64,000 nucleotides of DNA from Ophthalmolycus amberensis (taxonomy: Eukaryota; Chordata; Actinopteri; Perciformes; Zoarcidae). The stretch is from positions 1,034,501 through 1,098,500 of the forward strand of contig JAFEUB010000060.1 of assembly GCA_024529925.1 (NCBI GenBank). The letters are read 5' to 3'. The notes beneath the pieces are model-generated. The model was not told where the DNA came from and searched no databases. It worked only from the letters and a program-made list of their open reading frames with translations. Positions 23,321-33,443 of this stretch are shown here, in pieces (the first letter of the stretch is position 1; each line of letters begins with the position of its first letter). The translations under genes were made by a program, and so were the position numbers.

Positions 23321-26300
23321 AACGTGTCTCACTGGTCCTGAGCGAACACTGCTCCCGTCAGAGCGTAGGGAGACGTGTTGTCTATCAGCTGCAGCACCTC
23401 TTTGTAGTCGTTCTCTGGATACACATAAACGGCGAGAACGGGCCCGAAGATCTCCTGCACGACACAAAAAACACAACCAATGTTTGTAATATAACGTATA
23501 CGCTGCCATGTGTGTGTGTGTGTGTGTGAGAGAAGATGAGCGGTCTGCACCTCGCTCATGATGGCGTCCCGCGGGTCCGTGGTCTCGATGATGGTCGGCT
23601 CCACAAAGTAACCCTTGCTGTCGTCATAGTTCCCGCCAGCGACCACTTTCAAACTGGAGGAGGACTTGGCGCGGTCGAGCCACTTCTTTATCCGAGCAAA
23701 CGACTGCAGGAGGAAGTGCAGTGAGTATAAAACACAAAGAACACACACACACACTTTATTTTGAAATAACGGTTGAAGGAAGCTCCACCTTGTCGTCGAT
23801 CACAGCCGATAAGAAGGTGCTGAAGTCTTCAACAGGCTGAAGGACAGAAACATCATTGATCGTTAACGTTGATGGGAATCGATTCCCCGAATCAAACAGC
23901 ACCAAAGTATTGATGAGCTTCTTTTTGAGGTTCTGGTGTAATTCATCGTCACACTGTTGCATCTCTGTGTCGGAACTGAGCTCCTACAAGCACACGCAGT
24001 ACTTTAGCAGTACTTTAGTAGTACTCACGTCTAATACTGTGAGCTGCTGGTGAATGTAGTACTTTAGTAGTACTCACGTCTAATACTGTGAGCTGCTGGT
24101 GAATGTAGTACTTTAGTAGTACTCACGTCTAATACTGTGAGCTGCTGGTGAATGTAGTACTTTAGTAGTACTCACGTCTAATACTGTGAGCTGCTGGTGA
24201 ATGCAGTACTTTAGTAGTACTCACGTCTAATACTGTGAGCTGCTGGTGAATGTAGTACTTTAGTAGTACTCACGTCTAATACTGTGAGCTGCTGGTGAAT
24301 GTAGTACTTTAGTAGTACTTTGGTAGTACTCACGTCTAATACTGTGAGCTGCTGGTGAATGTAGTACTTTAGTAGTACTCACGTCTAATACTGTGAGCTG
24401 CTGGTGAATGTAGTACTTTAGTAGTACTCACGTCTAATACTGTGAGCTGCTGGTGAATGTAGTACTTTAGTAGTACTTTAGTAGTACTCACGTCTAATAC
24501 TGTGAGCTGCTGGTGAATGTAGTACTTTAGTAGTACTCACGTCTAATACTGTGAGCTGCTGGTGAATGTAGTACTTTAGTAGTACTCACGTCTAATACTG
24601 TGAGCTGCTGGTGAATGTAGTACTTTAGTAGTACTCACGTCTAATACTGTGAGCTGCTGGTGAATGTAGTACTTTAGTAGTACTCACGTCTAATACTGTG
24701 AGCTGCTGGTGAATGTAGTACTTTAGTAGTACTCACGTCTAATACTGTGAGCTGCTGGTGAATGTAGTACTTTAGTAGTACTTTAGTAGTACTCACGTCT
24801 AATACTGTGAGCTGCTGGTGAATGTAGTACTTTAGTAGTACTCACGTCTAATACTGTGAGCTGCTGGTGAATGTCGTACTTTAGTAGTACTTTAGTAGTA
24901 CTCACGTCTAATACTGTGAGCTGCTGGTGAATGTAGTACTTTAGTAGTACTTTAGTAGTACTCACGTCTAATACTGTGAGCTGCTGGTGAATGTAGTACT
25001 TTAGTAGTACTTTAGTAGTACTTACATCTAATACTGTGAGCTGCTGGTGAATGTAGTACTTTAGTAGTACTTTAGTAGTACTCACGTCTAATACTGTGAG
25101 CTGCTGGTGAATGTAGTACTTTAGTAGTACTTTAGTAGTACTCACGTCTAATACTGTGAGCTGCTGGTGAATGTAGTACTTTAGTAGTACTTTAGTAGTA
25201 CTCACGTCTAATACTGTGAGCTGCTGGTGAATGTAGTACTTTAGTAGTACTCACGTCTAATACTGTGAGCTGCTGGTGAATGTAGTACTTTAGTAGTACT
25301 TTAGTAGTACTCACGTCTAATACTGTGAGCTGCTGGTGAATGTAGTACTTTAGTAGTACTCACGTCTAATACTTTGAGCTGCTGGTGAATGTAGTACTTT
25401 AGTAGTACTTTAGTAGTACTTTAGTAGTACTCACGTCTAATACTGTGAGCTGCTGGTGAATGTAGTACTTTAGTAGTACTCACGTCTAATACTTTGAGCT
25501 GCTGGTGAATGTAGTACTTTAGTAGTACTTTAGTAGTACTCACGTCTAATACTGTGAGCTGCTGGTGAATGTAGTACTTTAGTAGTACTTTAGTAGTACT
25601 CACGTCTAATACTTTGAGCTGCTGGTGAATGTAGTACTTTAGTAGTACTTTAGTAGTACTTTAGTAGTACTCACGTCTAATACTGTGAGCTGCTGGTGAA
25701 TGTAGTACTTTAGTAGTACTCACGTCTAATACTGTGAGCTGCTGGTGAATGTAGTACTTTAGTAGTACTTTAGTAGTACTCACGTCTAATACTGTGAGCT
25801 GCTGGTGAATGTAGTACTTTAGTAGTACTTTAGTAGTACTTACATCTAATACTGTGAGCTGCTGGTGAATGTAGTACTTTAGTAGTACTTTAGTAGTACT
25901 CACGTCTAATACTGTGAGCTGCTGGTGAATGTAGTACTTTAGTAGTACTTTAGTAGTACTCACGTCTAATACTGTGAGCTGCTGGTGAATGTAGTACTTT
26001 AGTAGTACTCACGTCTAATACTGTGAGCTGCTGGTGAATGTAGTACTTTAGTAGCACTTTAGTAGTACTCACGTCTAATACTGTGAGCTGCTGGTGAATG
26101 TAGTACTTTAGTAGTACTTTAGTAGTACTCACGTCTAATACTGTGAGATGCTGGTGAATGTAGTACTTTAGTAGTACTCACGTCTAATACTTTGAGCTGC
26201 TGGTGAATGTAGTACTTTAGTAGTACTTTAGTAGTACTTTAGTAGTACTCACGTCTAATACTGTGAGCTGCTGGTGAATGTAGTACTTTAGTAGTACTCA

Positions 26301-29300
26301 CGTCTAATACTTTGAGCTGCTGGTGAATGTAGTACTTTAGTAGTATTTTAGTAGTACTCACGTCTAATACTGTGAGCTGCTGGTGAATGTAGTACTTTAG
26401 TAGTACTTTAGTAGTACTCACGTCTAATACTGTGAGCTGCTGGTGAATGTAGTACTTTAGTAGTACTCACGTCTAATACTGTGAGCTGCTGGTGAATGTA
26501 GTACTTTAGTAGTACTCACGTCTAATACTGTGAGCTGCTGGTGAATGTAGTACTTTAGTAGTACTTTAGTAGTACTCACGTCTAATACTGTGAGCTGCTG
26601 GTGAATGTAGTACTTTAGTAGTACTTTAGTAGTACTCACGTCTAATACTGTGAGCTGCTGGTGAATGTAGTACTTTAGTAGTACTTTAGTAGTACTCACG
26701 TCTAATACTGTGAGCTGCTGGTGAATGTAGTACTTTAGTAGTACTCGCGTCTAATACTGTGAGCTGCTGGTGAATGTAGTACTTTAGTAGTACTCGCGTC
26801 TAATACTGTGAGCTGCTGGTGAATGTAGTACTTTAGTAGTACTTTAGTAGTACTCACGTCTAATACTGCGAGCTGCTGGTGAATGTAGTACTTTAGTAGT
26901 ACTTTAGTTGTACTCACGTCTCCCACTTTGAGCTGCCGGTGAATGTAGTACTTTAGTAGTACTCACGTCTAATACTGTGAGCTGCTGGTGAATGTAGTAC
27001 TTTAGTAGTACTTTAGTAGTACTCACGTCTCCCACTTTGAGCTGCCGGTGAATGTAGTACTTTAGTAGTACTTTAGTAGTACTCACGTCTCCCACTTTGA
27101 GCTGCCGGTGAATGTAGTACTTTAGTAGTACTTTAGTAGTACTCACGTCTCCCACTTTGAGCTGCCGGTGAATGTAGTACTTTAGTAGTACTTTAGTAGT
27201 ACTCACGTCTAATACTGTCAGCTGCTGGTGAATGTAGTACTTTAGTAGTACTTTAGTAGTACTCACGTCTAATACTGTGAGCTGCTGGTGAATGTAGTAC
27301 TTTAGTAGTACTTTAGTAGTACTCACGTCTCCCACTTTGAGCTGCCGGTGAATGTAGTACTTTAGTAGTACTTTAGTAGGACTCACATCTCCCACTTTGA
27401 GCTGCCGGTGAATGCAGTACTTTAGTAGTACTTTAGTAGTACTCACGTCTCCCACTTTGAGCTGCCGGTGAATGCAGTACTTTAGTAGTACTTTAGTAGT
27501 ACTCACGTCTCCCACTTTGAGCTGCCGGTGAATGTAGTACTTTAGTAGTACTTTAGTAGTACTCACGTCTCCCACTTTGAGCTGCCGGTGAATGCAGTAC
27601 TTTAGTAGTACTTTAGTAGTACTCACGTCTCCCACTTTGAGCTGCCGGTGAATGTAGTACTTTAGTAGTACTCACGTCTCCCACTTTGAGCTGCCGGTGA
27701 ATGTAGTACTTTAGTAGTACTTTAGTAGTACTTTAGTAGTACTCACGTCTCCCACTTTGAGCTGCCGGTGAATGTAGTACTTTAGTAGTACTCACGTCTC
27801 CCACTTTGAGCTGCTGGTGAATGTAGTACTTTAGTAGTACTTTAGTAGTACTCACGTCTCCCACTTTGAGCTGCCGGTGAATGTAGTACTTTAGTAGTAC
27901 TTTAGTAGTACTCACGTCTCCCACTTTGAGCTGCCGGTGAATGTAGTACTTTAGTAGTACTTTAGTAGTACTCACGTCTCCCACTTTGAGCTGCCGGTGA
28001 ATGTCCAGCAGCTGATCCCTGATCTGCGGCCACAGGCTGTCCGGTACGTACATCCTGGAGCAGGCGGAACACTTCTGACCTCCGTACTCGAAGGCTGAGC
28101 GGATCGTTCCCTTCACCACGCTCTCCACTTCCGCAGACTTGTGGACGAAGTGGAAGTTCTTCCCGCCACACTCTGAAAGTGTGAACAGAAAACTCAGTAC
28201 ACATCCTCTCAACATGTGTGAAAAGGAGAAGTCAGACTCCGGCTCTGATCTGGAGTCAGTTTGACTTCAATCAGATCATCCGTGTCTTTTAAATCCCTTC
28301 TTCAAAGGTTCTTTTACAGGAAATCATCCCTCTCTGACCGTGTTATTGTATGAACCATCACTCTCTGCTCACCTCCTGCCAGTCGAGGGAACGTCCTGTA
28401 GGAGTCCAGGTTCTGAGCGACCTGCTTCCAAAGACGCTTGAATGTCCTACGAAAATAACAAAAATGAGAAGATATACACAGACACACATCACAGGATTAA
28501 CAAAGCCATATTACAGGCACTGTGATGCCATCTTAACATGAAGCTTTAACATTTATCTTCTGTGATTTAAAGGGATACGACTGATATTTTGAAGTGTAGT
28601 TGTTTGAGGTACTTTTCCACAGTCAGTGCGTCGCTACAGTCTATAATACGTTCACCTCTTTACTCTGCTGTCAGACGGACCTTTCTGACGGGAAACTGGA
28701 AGTGATTTATTCTTTTTAGGCGTCTAAAATACGAAATAAAAGACTTGAAACGATCCGAACGATCCCTTTAAGTTGCCGTGCTGGTATTTTACGAGGCCTG
28801 AACAAGAGGAAGACACATCAATGACACACCGAGTCATATTTGAACCAGCTAAAGCAGCATGTGTTGAGGTTCGTGTCTGTGCAGCAGCTCAAAGTGGCGG
28901 TGAACACAATCATTTGTAAAGTTTTAAACTAATACGAGCTGGTGTTTCAGCCAAACTTTTATCCACATCTGAAAACACAACTCTTAGTCAAAGAGATCTC
29001 CGTACGGGACGCTGCCGGTGAAGTTGACGCCCGCCAGGTGCTCAGAGGAGGTGACGGCGTCTCCGAACACGGGACCGTCGGCTGGTAGGAACTGGATGAT
29101 GTTTGGCGGGAGGCCGCACTCCCTCAGGACTTTGTAGACGGCGTAGCTGGCAGACATGGCGGTGTCGCTGGGCTTCCACAGCACCACGTTACCCTGAACG
29201 AAGAACAGACGGCAACACACCTTCAGTGAGAATCGGTTTGTATGTTGATCGTCCAAAGAGATGCTGGAGGATGTCCTCTGTGTTGAACGCATTCCTCCTG

Positions 29301-32300
29301 AGCTGAATCACAAAAGATGACATCATCACACACTCACCATCACAGCTGGAGTTCCTGCCAGGTTTCCACCAATAGCGGTGAAGTTAAAAGGAGCCACGGC
29401 TGCTACAAACCCCTGAGGGGGAAGAAAGGGAGATAAACAGGAAGTGAATACACATTTATTTATTGGACAATAACATAAAAAGCTCTGCAAACACCCAGTC
29501 CTGACATATAATCAAATAAAACACTGATTTTGTTCCATTTATAGAACAATAACACTGATTCTGAGTTATTTATTCAGTGACCGTAAACAAACATTGCATA
29601 AAACATTCATCACTAAGTTCATTAATAACCTCCAGCCCACGATACAGCATGGTGTTGGTGCTTCCCTCGGCGTCGAGCGGCTGCTGTTTCTCCAGCTCGA
29701 CGGCATGTTTGGCGTTAAATCTGAAGAAGTCAATCAGCTCTGCAGCGGCGTCGATCTCCGCCTGGACCACCGTCTTACCCTGCGACACAAAGACAGATAA
29801 ACAACTTAAATATCAACGCTTTATTCCACATAAAGGCGTTTTCCTCACAGACGAGTGTGTTCAACGGTGCCTCGCTGCGTTGTGCGGGTCGCATTCAAAA
29901 GGATCAGTTTGAATTTGAGAAAGTGTCGGGCTGAGCCATTCATCGAATTTAAAAACAGACATCGTGATGTAATAGAACGACGTTTTTTAAAATAGCAAAA
30001 CCTGCGATTTAAAGAGGAAAAAATAAACAATATTTTTAAAAATAGACGCCAGACCCCCAGAGAGTCCCCCCCCCCCCCCCCGTCTCCTGTACCTGCCCGA
30101 TCATGGTCTTGGCGAGGACCTCGGCTCGCTTGGGTCCAGCGATGACATCGGCGGCCTTGAAGAGGACCTGGGCTCGGTCCTGGACGGGCTTCAGGTCCCA
30201 CTCTCTCCTCGCTGCCACGGACGCCAGGATGGCTCTGTTGATCAGCTCCTGTCACGTTCAGGATAGAGCCGTTCACGTTTATAATATTAACGGAATTTCA
30301 AAGTCCTACATTTGTTATAATTAAGCTTATAAAAGTTAGTTGTTGGAGTTTGTTAGAATAGTTGAAACCAGTCATAAAATATGAAAATATCATGTTTACG
30401 CTACGTGAAAATAGAGCAAAGATAATGATCAACGTACATCTAGAACATCTTTTATAATAACTTACCTTGTCAGCATAACAGAACTTTGCCACTTTATGGG
30501 AGTGATTGAACGGCTTTGAAAGGAAACAAAGAAAGTCAATGAGTTACGACATTGCCAAGGAAGAATAACGACGCTGTGCGAGCAGTGTTCTTGTTGTCCT
30601 CGTCTCTACGGTGTTCCTCAAGGTCTCGCTGTCTTATTGTGGGATTTTTGGAGGAATGTTTGACCAGTTTTATGATTTTCCAATTGCGTGGTACACGGCG
30701 TCAACCAAAAAAAATGCTGAAACAACTCATGAGACATTGAGCATGGCTCTTATCATCATATACTTCCATCATAAGGTTCCGGTTGACCTGCTATCACCCC
30801 CTAAAAATATCCTGTGACCCTAAAAAAAGTGGGTCTGTGTGGGTCTCTTTGGGTTAACTACATTATTTTCTAACAGTAAACTTGAATGAATGTATGTTTG
30901 AATGATGATGCCAGCAGTGATATGTTCTGTTGACTTGTACTCACAGAGAGCTGATATCTGATGTCTTTGGTCCACACGTGTTCGTCTCCGACCACGCACG
31001 GGATCTCCTCCGTCTTCCCCTTCAGCCTGTCCAAGGCCTACGGTGGGAACAACCCAGACGAATGATCAGAAGTTATGACATTAACGCTTAAGTCCATCTT
31101 TGGGATCGTTTTCGTGTGAACAAACCTTCAGCAGCTCTTTTCTCTCGGCGCTCCCCTCGGTGAAACCGAGGATCGGCTCATTCTTCACCTCCACCGCCGC
31201 ACAAGGGAACGTTTTGAACCTTCAGAAACACACAAAGACAAACGCAAAACTGTGTTTAATGCAAGTATTCAAACATTCAGTCAAACTCCGTGTACTGTAT
31301 TATATAATCCAGCAGGGAAGCAGGTTCAGCTGGGCCTCTGACCTGAATTGGCCTTGACTGCTCATAAAGGTCTGGGCCGTGGTGGAGGATGTTGAACTCC
31401 TTTAATGAATACACGGGAGCTCCCTGAACTGGTTCTCAGCCCGACGCTCTTGAACGCTGCCTCAAAACAATCCCTTTGATCCGATCCAAACAAAACATTT
31501 ATCCCAAACCTTTCCAGTCCTGCCCCACCCGTGGAAGCTGCCTTTCCTCCACCTCCAACAACCACAACGGGGGAAACTGGTAACCACAAAGGAGCCAAAT
31601 TTTAATTACATGAATAAAAACATAACCAAGATCATGAACTGCATGTCTATTTGTGGACTGCGATGTTATTAAGTTACGCCTGTTTGACAGGTCTGTAAAT
31701 GAGTAGAAACAGGTCTCGAGTTTCTTTAACAGCTGTTATTAATCGTGGATTAAGCTGCTTTACATGAAACTATTCAAAACAGGAACAATAGACTAAACTC
31801 GCTCTACAGCACCTCACATGACGTGTAATCCCTTCTGCTGCTCTGCCTCTTTTTAAGCATAATATTCTCTGGTGTTAGTCTCAAAAGTGGAGATTTGCTG
31901 CTTTTCTTCCTCTCATGTGATAATAAAGTGAATATATTTGGGTTTTTAGAGTGTTAGTCAGACAAAACAATGGATTTAAAAGATGTCGAGTCGAGCTTTA
32001 GGGACTTAATTTGATGAGTCACTTCAGTCTTCATTTTTCTGATGAACAATTTAAGTCTAGCTTCATCCAGATTCATCACAGCTTGAACTCCGGTGTCCTC
32101 TCTCTCTTCATGTGTGATTAACTACACTGGAGTGAACTTTATAAACTGAAGGACGGGGGGTAGACAGGCCAGCTGGAGGCATGATAGGTATTCTCATACA
32201 ACCAAATCTCTCTCTGAAGCCTGAACACTGAGGGGAAAAGACAACAAACTCTTTTAACAGATGTCCCAGAAAAATCAAACATTTGTTCTTTTCCTCGGAA

Positions 32301-33443
32301 TCAGCCGGCAGTTCTGAGAAGCAAGAGAAGAAGAAGTAGACTTGTACCCAAGTGTTAGTGGTGCACCCACTGGCACATACCTCATGAGCCTTCTTTACTG
32401 GCAGATAACCAAAACCCACCACACTTGAGGCTGCCAATGTATTTGTACGATTGTTTAGCCAGTGAGCGTCAGTATGCTGGTCAGGAGTCCTGTCCTGGTT
32501 CTAAAGGTTTATTTAGGATGTGACGTTTACAGGAAACGTGGACATTCACCCCTCAGTTAGTCTCACATAGCCACATTCATCCACACTTTGTTTTAGGGTT
32601 ATGAAATAACCGCCGGGCAAAAAACACAAGAATGTTCCCTGTGAGACAGCAAATGTTCTTCACATATTCTCTGCATGGGAACACAAACTGTGACGTGAAT
32701 AACCGGGTTTAGATGGACCCCAAACATGTATGGTAACTTTGCATCCCTTTGTAGTCATTTTCTGGTCGTTTAGTATCTTACTGTAAGTGTTTTGCATCTC
32801 ATTTTAGTCGTTTTAAATCTCTTTGTTATTGTTTTGCGTATCTTTCTTGGTAGTTTTGTGTCACTTTTTGGTATTTTTTTGCAACTCTGTAGTCAAGTGA
32901 AAGGGCACTCCAACTAGTTAAATCAAAGGGCACGCCAGCTAGTTAAATCAAAGGGCACGCCAACTAGTTAACTAGTCAAGTCAGAGGGCACACCAACTAG
33001 TTAACTAGTCAAGTCAAAGGGCACACCAACTAGTTAACTAGTCAAGTCAAAGGGCACTCCAGCTAGTTAACTAGTGAGTATTTTGACTAACCGTCATATA
33101 TTAATGGATATAGAATAAATGCTCAAACGGTGTTATTCATATGAAGCTAAAATTAGCTACTTTAGCTACTTTCACCTGCTGCACTCACAGATTCGAGCTT
33201 ATTATTAACGTTACATAACGTAAACCAGACTAACCTGGTGGTTAACACGGTATCCCGTTAACGTTGAATCACGTGTCAGCACCGACACATTAAGAAGTAT
33301 TTAACAATAGTAACACGTGCTGGAGTGTCTTTAAGTTTAGCATTAGCTGACAGGTCGTCAGGTCGTTGTCGAGGTGAAGGAGTCTCGTGCGTTGGTACCT
33401 ACCCCCTCCAAGACTGGCTCACAGCCGCCCTCACGCGCAGCAT
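11319..33443 (-). CDS. aldh4a1: Delta-1-pyrroline-5-carboxylate dehydrogenase, mitochondrial (15 coding exons)
   Basis: The enzyme oxidises glutamate semialdehyde to glutamate with NAD+ in the mitochondrial matrix, the last step of proline catabolism. Exons on the minus strand: 33443-33403, 31219-31126, 31037-30945, 30513-30466, 30248-30093, 29779-29630, 29412-29338, 29193-29006, 28446-28373, 28172-27976, 23836-23789, 23703-23551, 23454-23333, 23099-22981, 11431-11319. All are bounded by GT/AG and phases agree, giving 1671 nt and 556 residues. The N terminus MLRVRAAVSQSWRG is Arg-rich without acids, as in a matrix-targeting signal. Visible family motifs are NFTGSV, LAGECGGKNFHF (Glu307) and EYGGQKCSACSR with catalytic Cys341, seven below human Cys348. 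The C terminus DWSYSYMG matches the family. Exons appear intact. Intron 10 holds a 4-kb tandem array and intron 14 an endogenous retrovirus. Confidence 0.97.
11576..12333 (+). repeat. ERV 5' LTR
   Basis: This 758-bp LTR starts TGTTATGGG and ends TTCCATAACA. A TATA-like CATAAAAG lies near 11987, and AATAAA lies at about 12221. It differs from the 3' LTR by one substitution and five single-base length differences. Confidence 0.95.
12334..13161 (+). other. ERV leader
   Basis: The primer-binding site (TGGCGTCTACGAACAGG, from 12337) is followed by AT-rich leader without a long plus-strand ORF. Short direct repeats around AACGTGAATTTCAAA occur near 12945, 12995 and 13045. The cognate tRNA was not identified. 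Confidence 0.6.
13162..14953 (+). pseudogene. gag: ERV gag, frameshifted
   Basis: A matrix-like start at 13162 opens MGGEGSK, a plausible N-myristoylation signal, and stops at 13204-13206. Related coding continues in other frames, with a shift at an A-run near 13360. A proline stretch with a PPPPY late-domain motif lies near 13660. Capsid-like sequence spans about 13830-14520 in at least two frames. A perfect CX2CX4HX4C zinc knuckle (CFKCGETGHWSKEC) lies at about 14840-14881. In the knuckle frame the first stop is UGA at 14951-14953. Gag would form the virion shell; this copy cannot encode it intact as assembled. Confidence 0.85.
15178..19068 (+). CDS. pol: ERV pol: protease, reverse transcriptase, RNase H, integrase
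   Basis: One open frame of 1296 codons was found. The protease motif FLVDSGATHS has its catalytic Asp at about residue 39. The reverse transcriptase has VVDLSNAFF, LCQGYTESP and YVDD at 521-524. The RNase H has MYVDVSASRD and VHTDSRYAF. The integrase has an HHCC zinc region and a D,D-35-E core (MMDFVEL, SSDNGSHF, VERENGTL) at about 1101-1196. The frame ends early through a shift near 19030; the GPY/F-type C terminus (WQGPFQVLL) continues in another frame to about 19270. The gag-pol junction contains a (CA)n stretch at 15027-15058. Confidence 0.93.
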   Translation: MNASTSQPHNYSMFSSESYKNMPTTKVIVEGRELTFLVDSGATHSVIQQKYFPRQKMSGRFVYSQGASGITVTEKFTVPMTSVHSDQTDHDPDINVKHSFLLSSLCPINLMGRDLMCAYGIGLTSSSDGLKVLRQRVVHQMLQTPSESLFCYQWWLPVDDAQRLCHTVDARVSPHADRMNYKHLHCTSHITKGQDVCYEDNFFEGINDVIACATLFWSTYKSAVSVSLSPSQKELFDVPDSAPHISLSKGRDDQWRDLGPFVVQCEALTDWEKTCDPLILRSQSTGFHRTFCVLLTPACRSVYVFHELNKEIQTFLTKPASIPPALTSVPQTLWAVNKYDVGLIKNCQPVVITPRSDFRPHKHQYPLRQEAIDGITPVFESLLKAGVIIPCPDSPVRTPIFPVKKIRDAGKPTEWRFVQDLKAVNAAAHARAPNVPNPYTILAQIPPAAKWFSVVDLSNAFFSVPVDKESQYWFAFNFNGKPYTFTRLCQGYTESPTIYNDALRESLESLTLSPGSALLQYVDDCLIAAPTQAQCQKDTIKLLQHLAQEGHKASLSKLQFVTQNVHFLGHDISGEGKTLSAKRIASIVSIPKPDTKKQLMSFLGMCSYCRSFIPNYSQIEKPLSSLIHGKNLTAHGKIIWTEEGHSAFTQMKCALQTPPTLGLPDPNKPFTQTVDERQGCMTSVLLQSHGDKLRPVAYFSAKLDPVAAGLPQCLRAVAAAEKALAASRDIVGYAPLTLLVPHSVSLILLEQKSSHLSAARYLRYHTCLLDMPNVTVKRCTNLNPASLLPIPGDGEEHNCLAELQARCTPRPDLMDTPLHNSDMVMYVDVSASRDHTGTNLVGFAVVSDSEVLCSGSLPCHLSAQAAELIALTEACKLAEGKTVTVHTDSRYAFGVIHDFGSLWKHRKFLKSDGKPVLHHTLIAELLEAILLPTAIAVCKCAAHTGHTDVISIGNARADAAAKAAARLPVPTSSALMSSSVSAPSSLIAMQTLSTPEERRLWAASGCTHTDGLWSGPDARPCLPKHYFSHYAKLTHGLDHVSKGGMLSALNETWFTKGFTACAQKFCSACVTCSTHNVGRPVTVSSQAAHPPPTRPFEHIMMDFVELSPSEGKKHCLVMVDMWSKWVEVFPSSKQTATTVAKALISEIIPRWGIPTKISSDNGSHFVNQAITELSAYLGIDLRTHCAYHPASGGAVERENGTLKTKLAKCCADTGLSWTKALPLVLMYMRMRKRTRANLSPFEILFGFPPHVGTEAPGAPLPSTALCEHEMLTYCAQLSSALSKHKTTGVCSSSETS
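19750..21567 (+). pseudogene. env: ERV env with one in-frame stop
   Basis: The start at 19750 has a strong context (CACCATGG). One frame runs to 21567 except for an in-frame UGA at 20350-20352, which lies next to a CG dinucleotide. A signal-anchor-like hydrophobic stretch lies near the N terminus after a basic lead. A CXXC (CYVC) lies in the surface part. A minimal RFSR cleavage-like site lies near 20890-20900. The transmembrane part has CX6CC (CAIVGEYCC) and a membrane span (AAIILSVFFVFVLCVI) before a cytoplasmic tail rich in Asp. As assembled, the product is truncated at the stop. Confidence 0.88.
21568..21887 (+). other. ERV 3' untranslated segment
   Basis: T-rich sequence lies between the env stop and the 3' LTR. 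It ends in a purine-rich AAAGAGTGGAA, the probable polypurine tract. Confidence 0.6.
21888..22640 (+). repeat. ERV 3' LTR
   Basis: This 753-bp LTR has the same ends as 11576-12333. Relative to it, all five length differences are single-base losses, and the only substitution is in the terminal ATAACA/ACAACA. Confidence 0.95.
22797..22849. repeat. (CA)n and C9 tract in aldh4a1 intron 14
   Basis: A dinucleotide tract of about 30 bp is followed by ATCAGA and a C run. The remaining intron DNA (22645-22980) is AT-rich and featureless. Confidence 0.9.
23262..23317. repeat. (GT)n in aldh4a1 intron 13
   Basis: About 27 GT dinucleotides begin 16 bases beyond the exon 13 donor. A second short (TG)n lies at 23509-23528 in intron 12. 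Confidence 0.9.
23996..27976 (-). repeat. VNTR array carrying copies of the aldh4a1 exon 10 3' end and 5' splice site
   Basis: The array is close to 4 kb, with basic unit lengths of 49, 60 and 71 bp, the increment being an 11-bp ACTACTAAAGT repeat; I estimate 65-75 units. On the minus strand each unit reads ATTCACCGGCAGCTCAAAG..GAC followed by GTGAGTACTACTAAAGTACT. The first 27 bases are exactly the last 27 coding bases of exon 10 in the exon-proximal units, and a diverged version (CAGCAGCTCACAGTATTAGAC) in the distal ones. GTGAGT is the authentic donor sequence. Exon 10 itself is therefore the first unit. Confidence 0.95.
28374..30092 (-). other. aldh4a1 introns 5-9 region
   Basis: Apart from the exons listed for aldh4a1, the introns here are short and carry no recognisable genes. 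A C17 run lies at about 30066-30081, just inside intron 5. Confidence 0.6.
31220..33402 (-). other. aldh4a1 intron 1
   Basis: This 2.2-kb intron holds two modest minus-strand ORFs (31362-31598 and 32108-32437) that I do not recognise. It also has a degenerate TTTGTAGTCGTTTTG-type short tandem repeat (32740-32890) that recurs at 35185-35355, and a minisatellite at 32885-33078. Confidence 0.6.
32885..33078. repeat. Minisatellite in aldh4a1 intron 1
   Basis: Five or so units are built on AAAGGGCACACCAACTAGTTA and ACTAGTCAAGTC, with unit lengths near 30 and 38-45 bp. ACTAGT palindromes repeat through the array. Confidence 0.85.

Noticed and set aside
23996..27976. A CRISPR-like repeat array or a repetitive protein gene (ORFs with STTKVLLKYYIH repeats)
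   Set aside because: There are no unique spacers and the host is a eukaryote. The open frames arise because 60-bp units are divisible by three and happen to lack stops. The units derive from the exon 10 end of aldh4a1.
31362..32437. Two minus-strand ORFs in aldh4a1 intron 1 as genes
   Set aside because: No family motif or splice context was recognised, and the lengths (78 and 109 residues) are within chance for the region.
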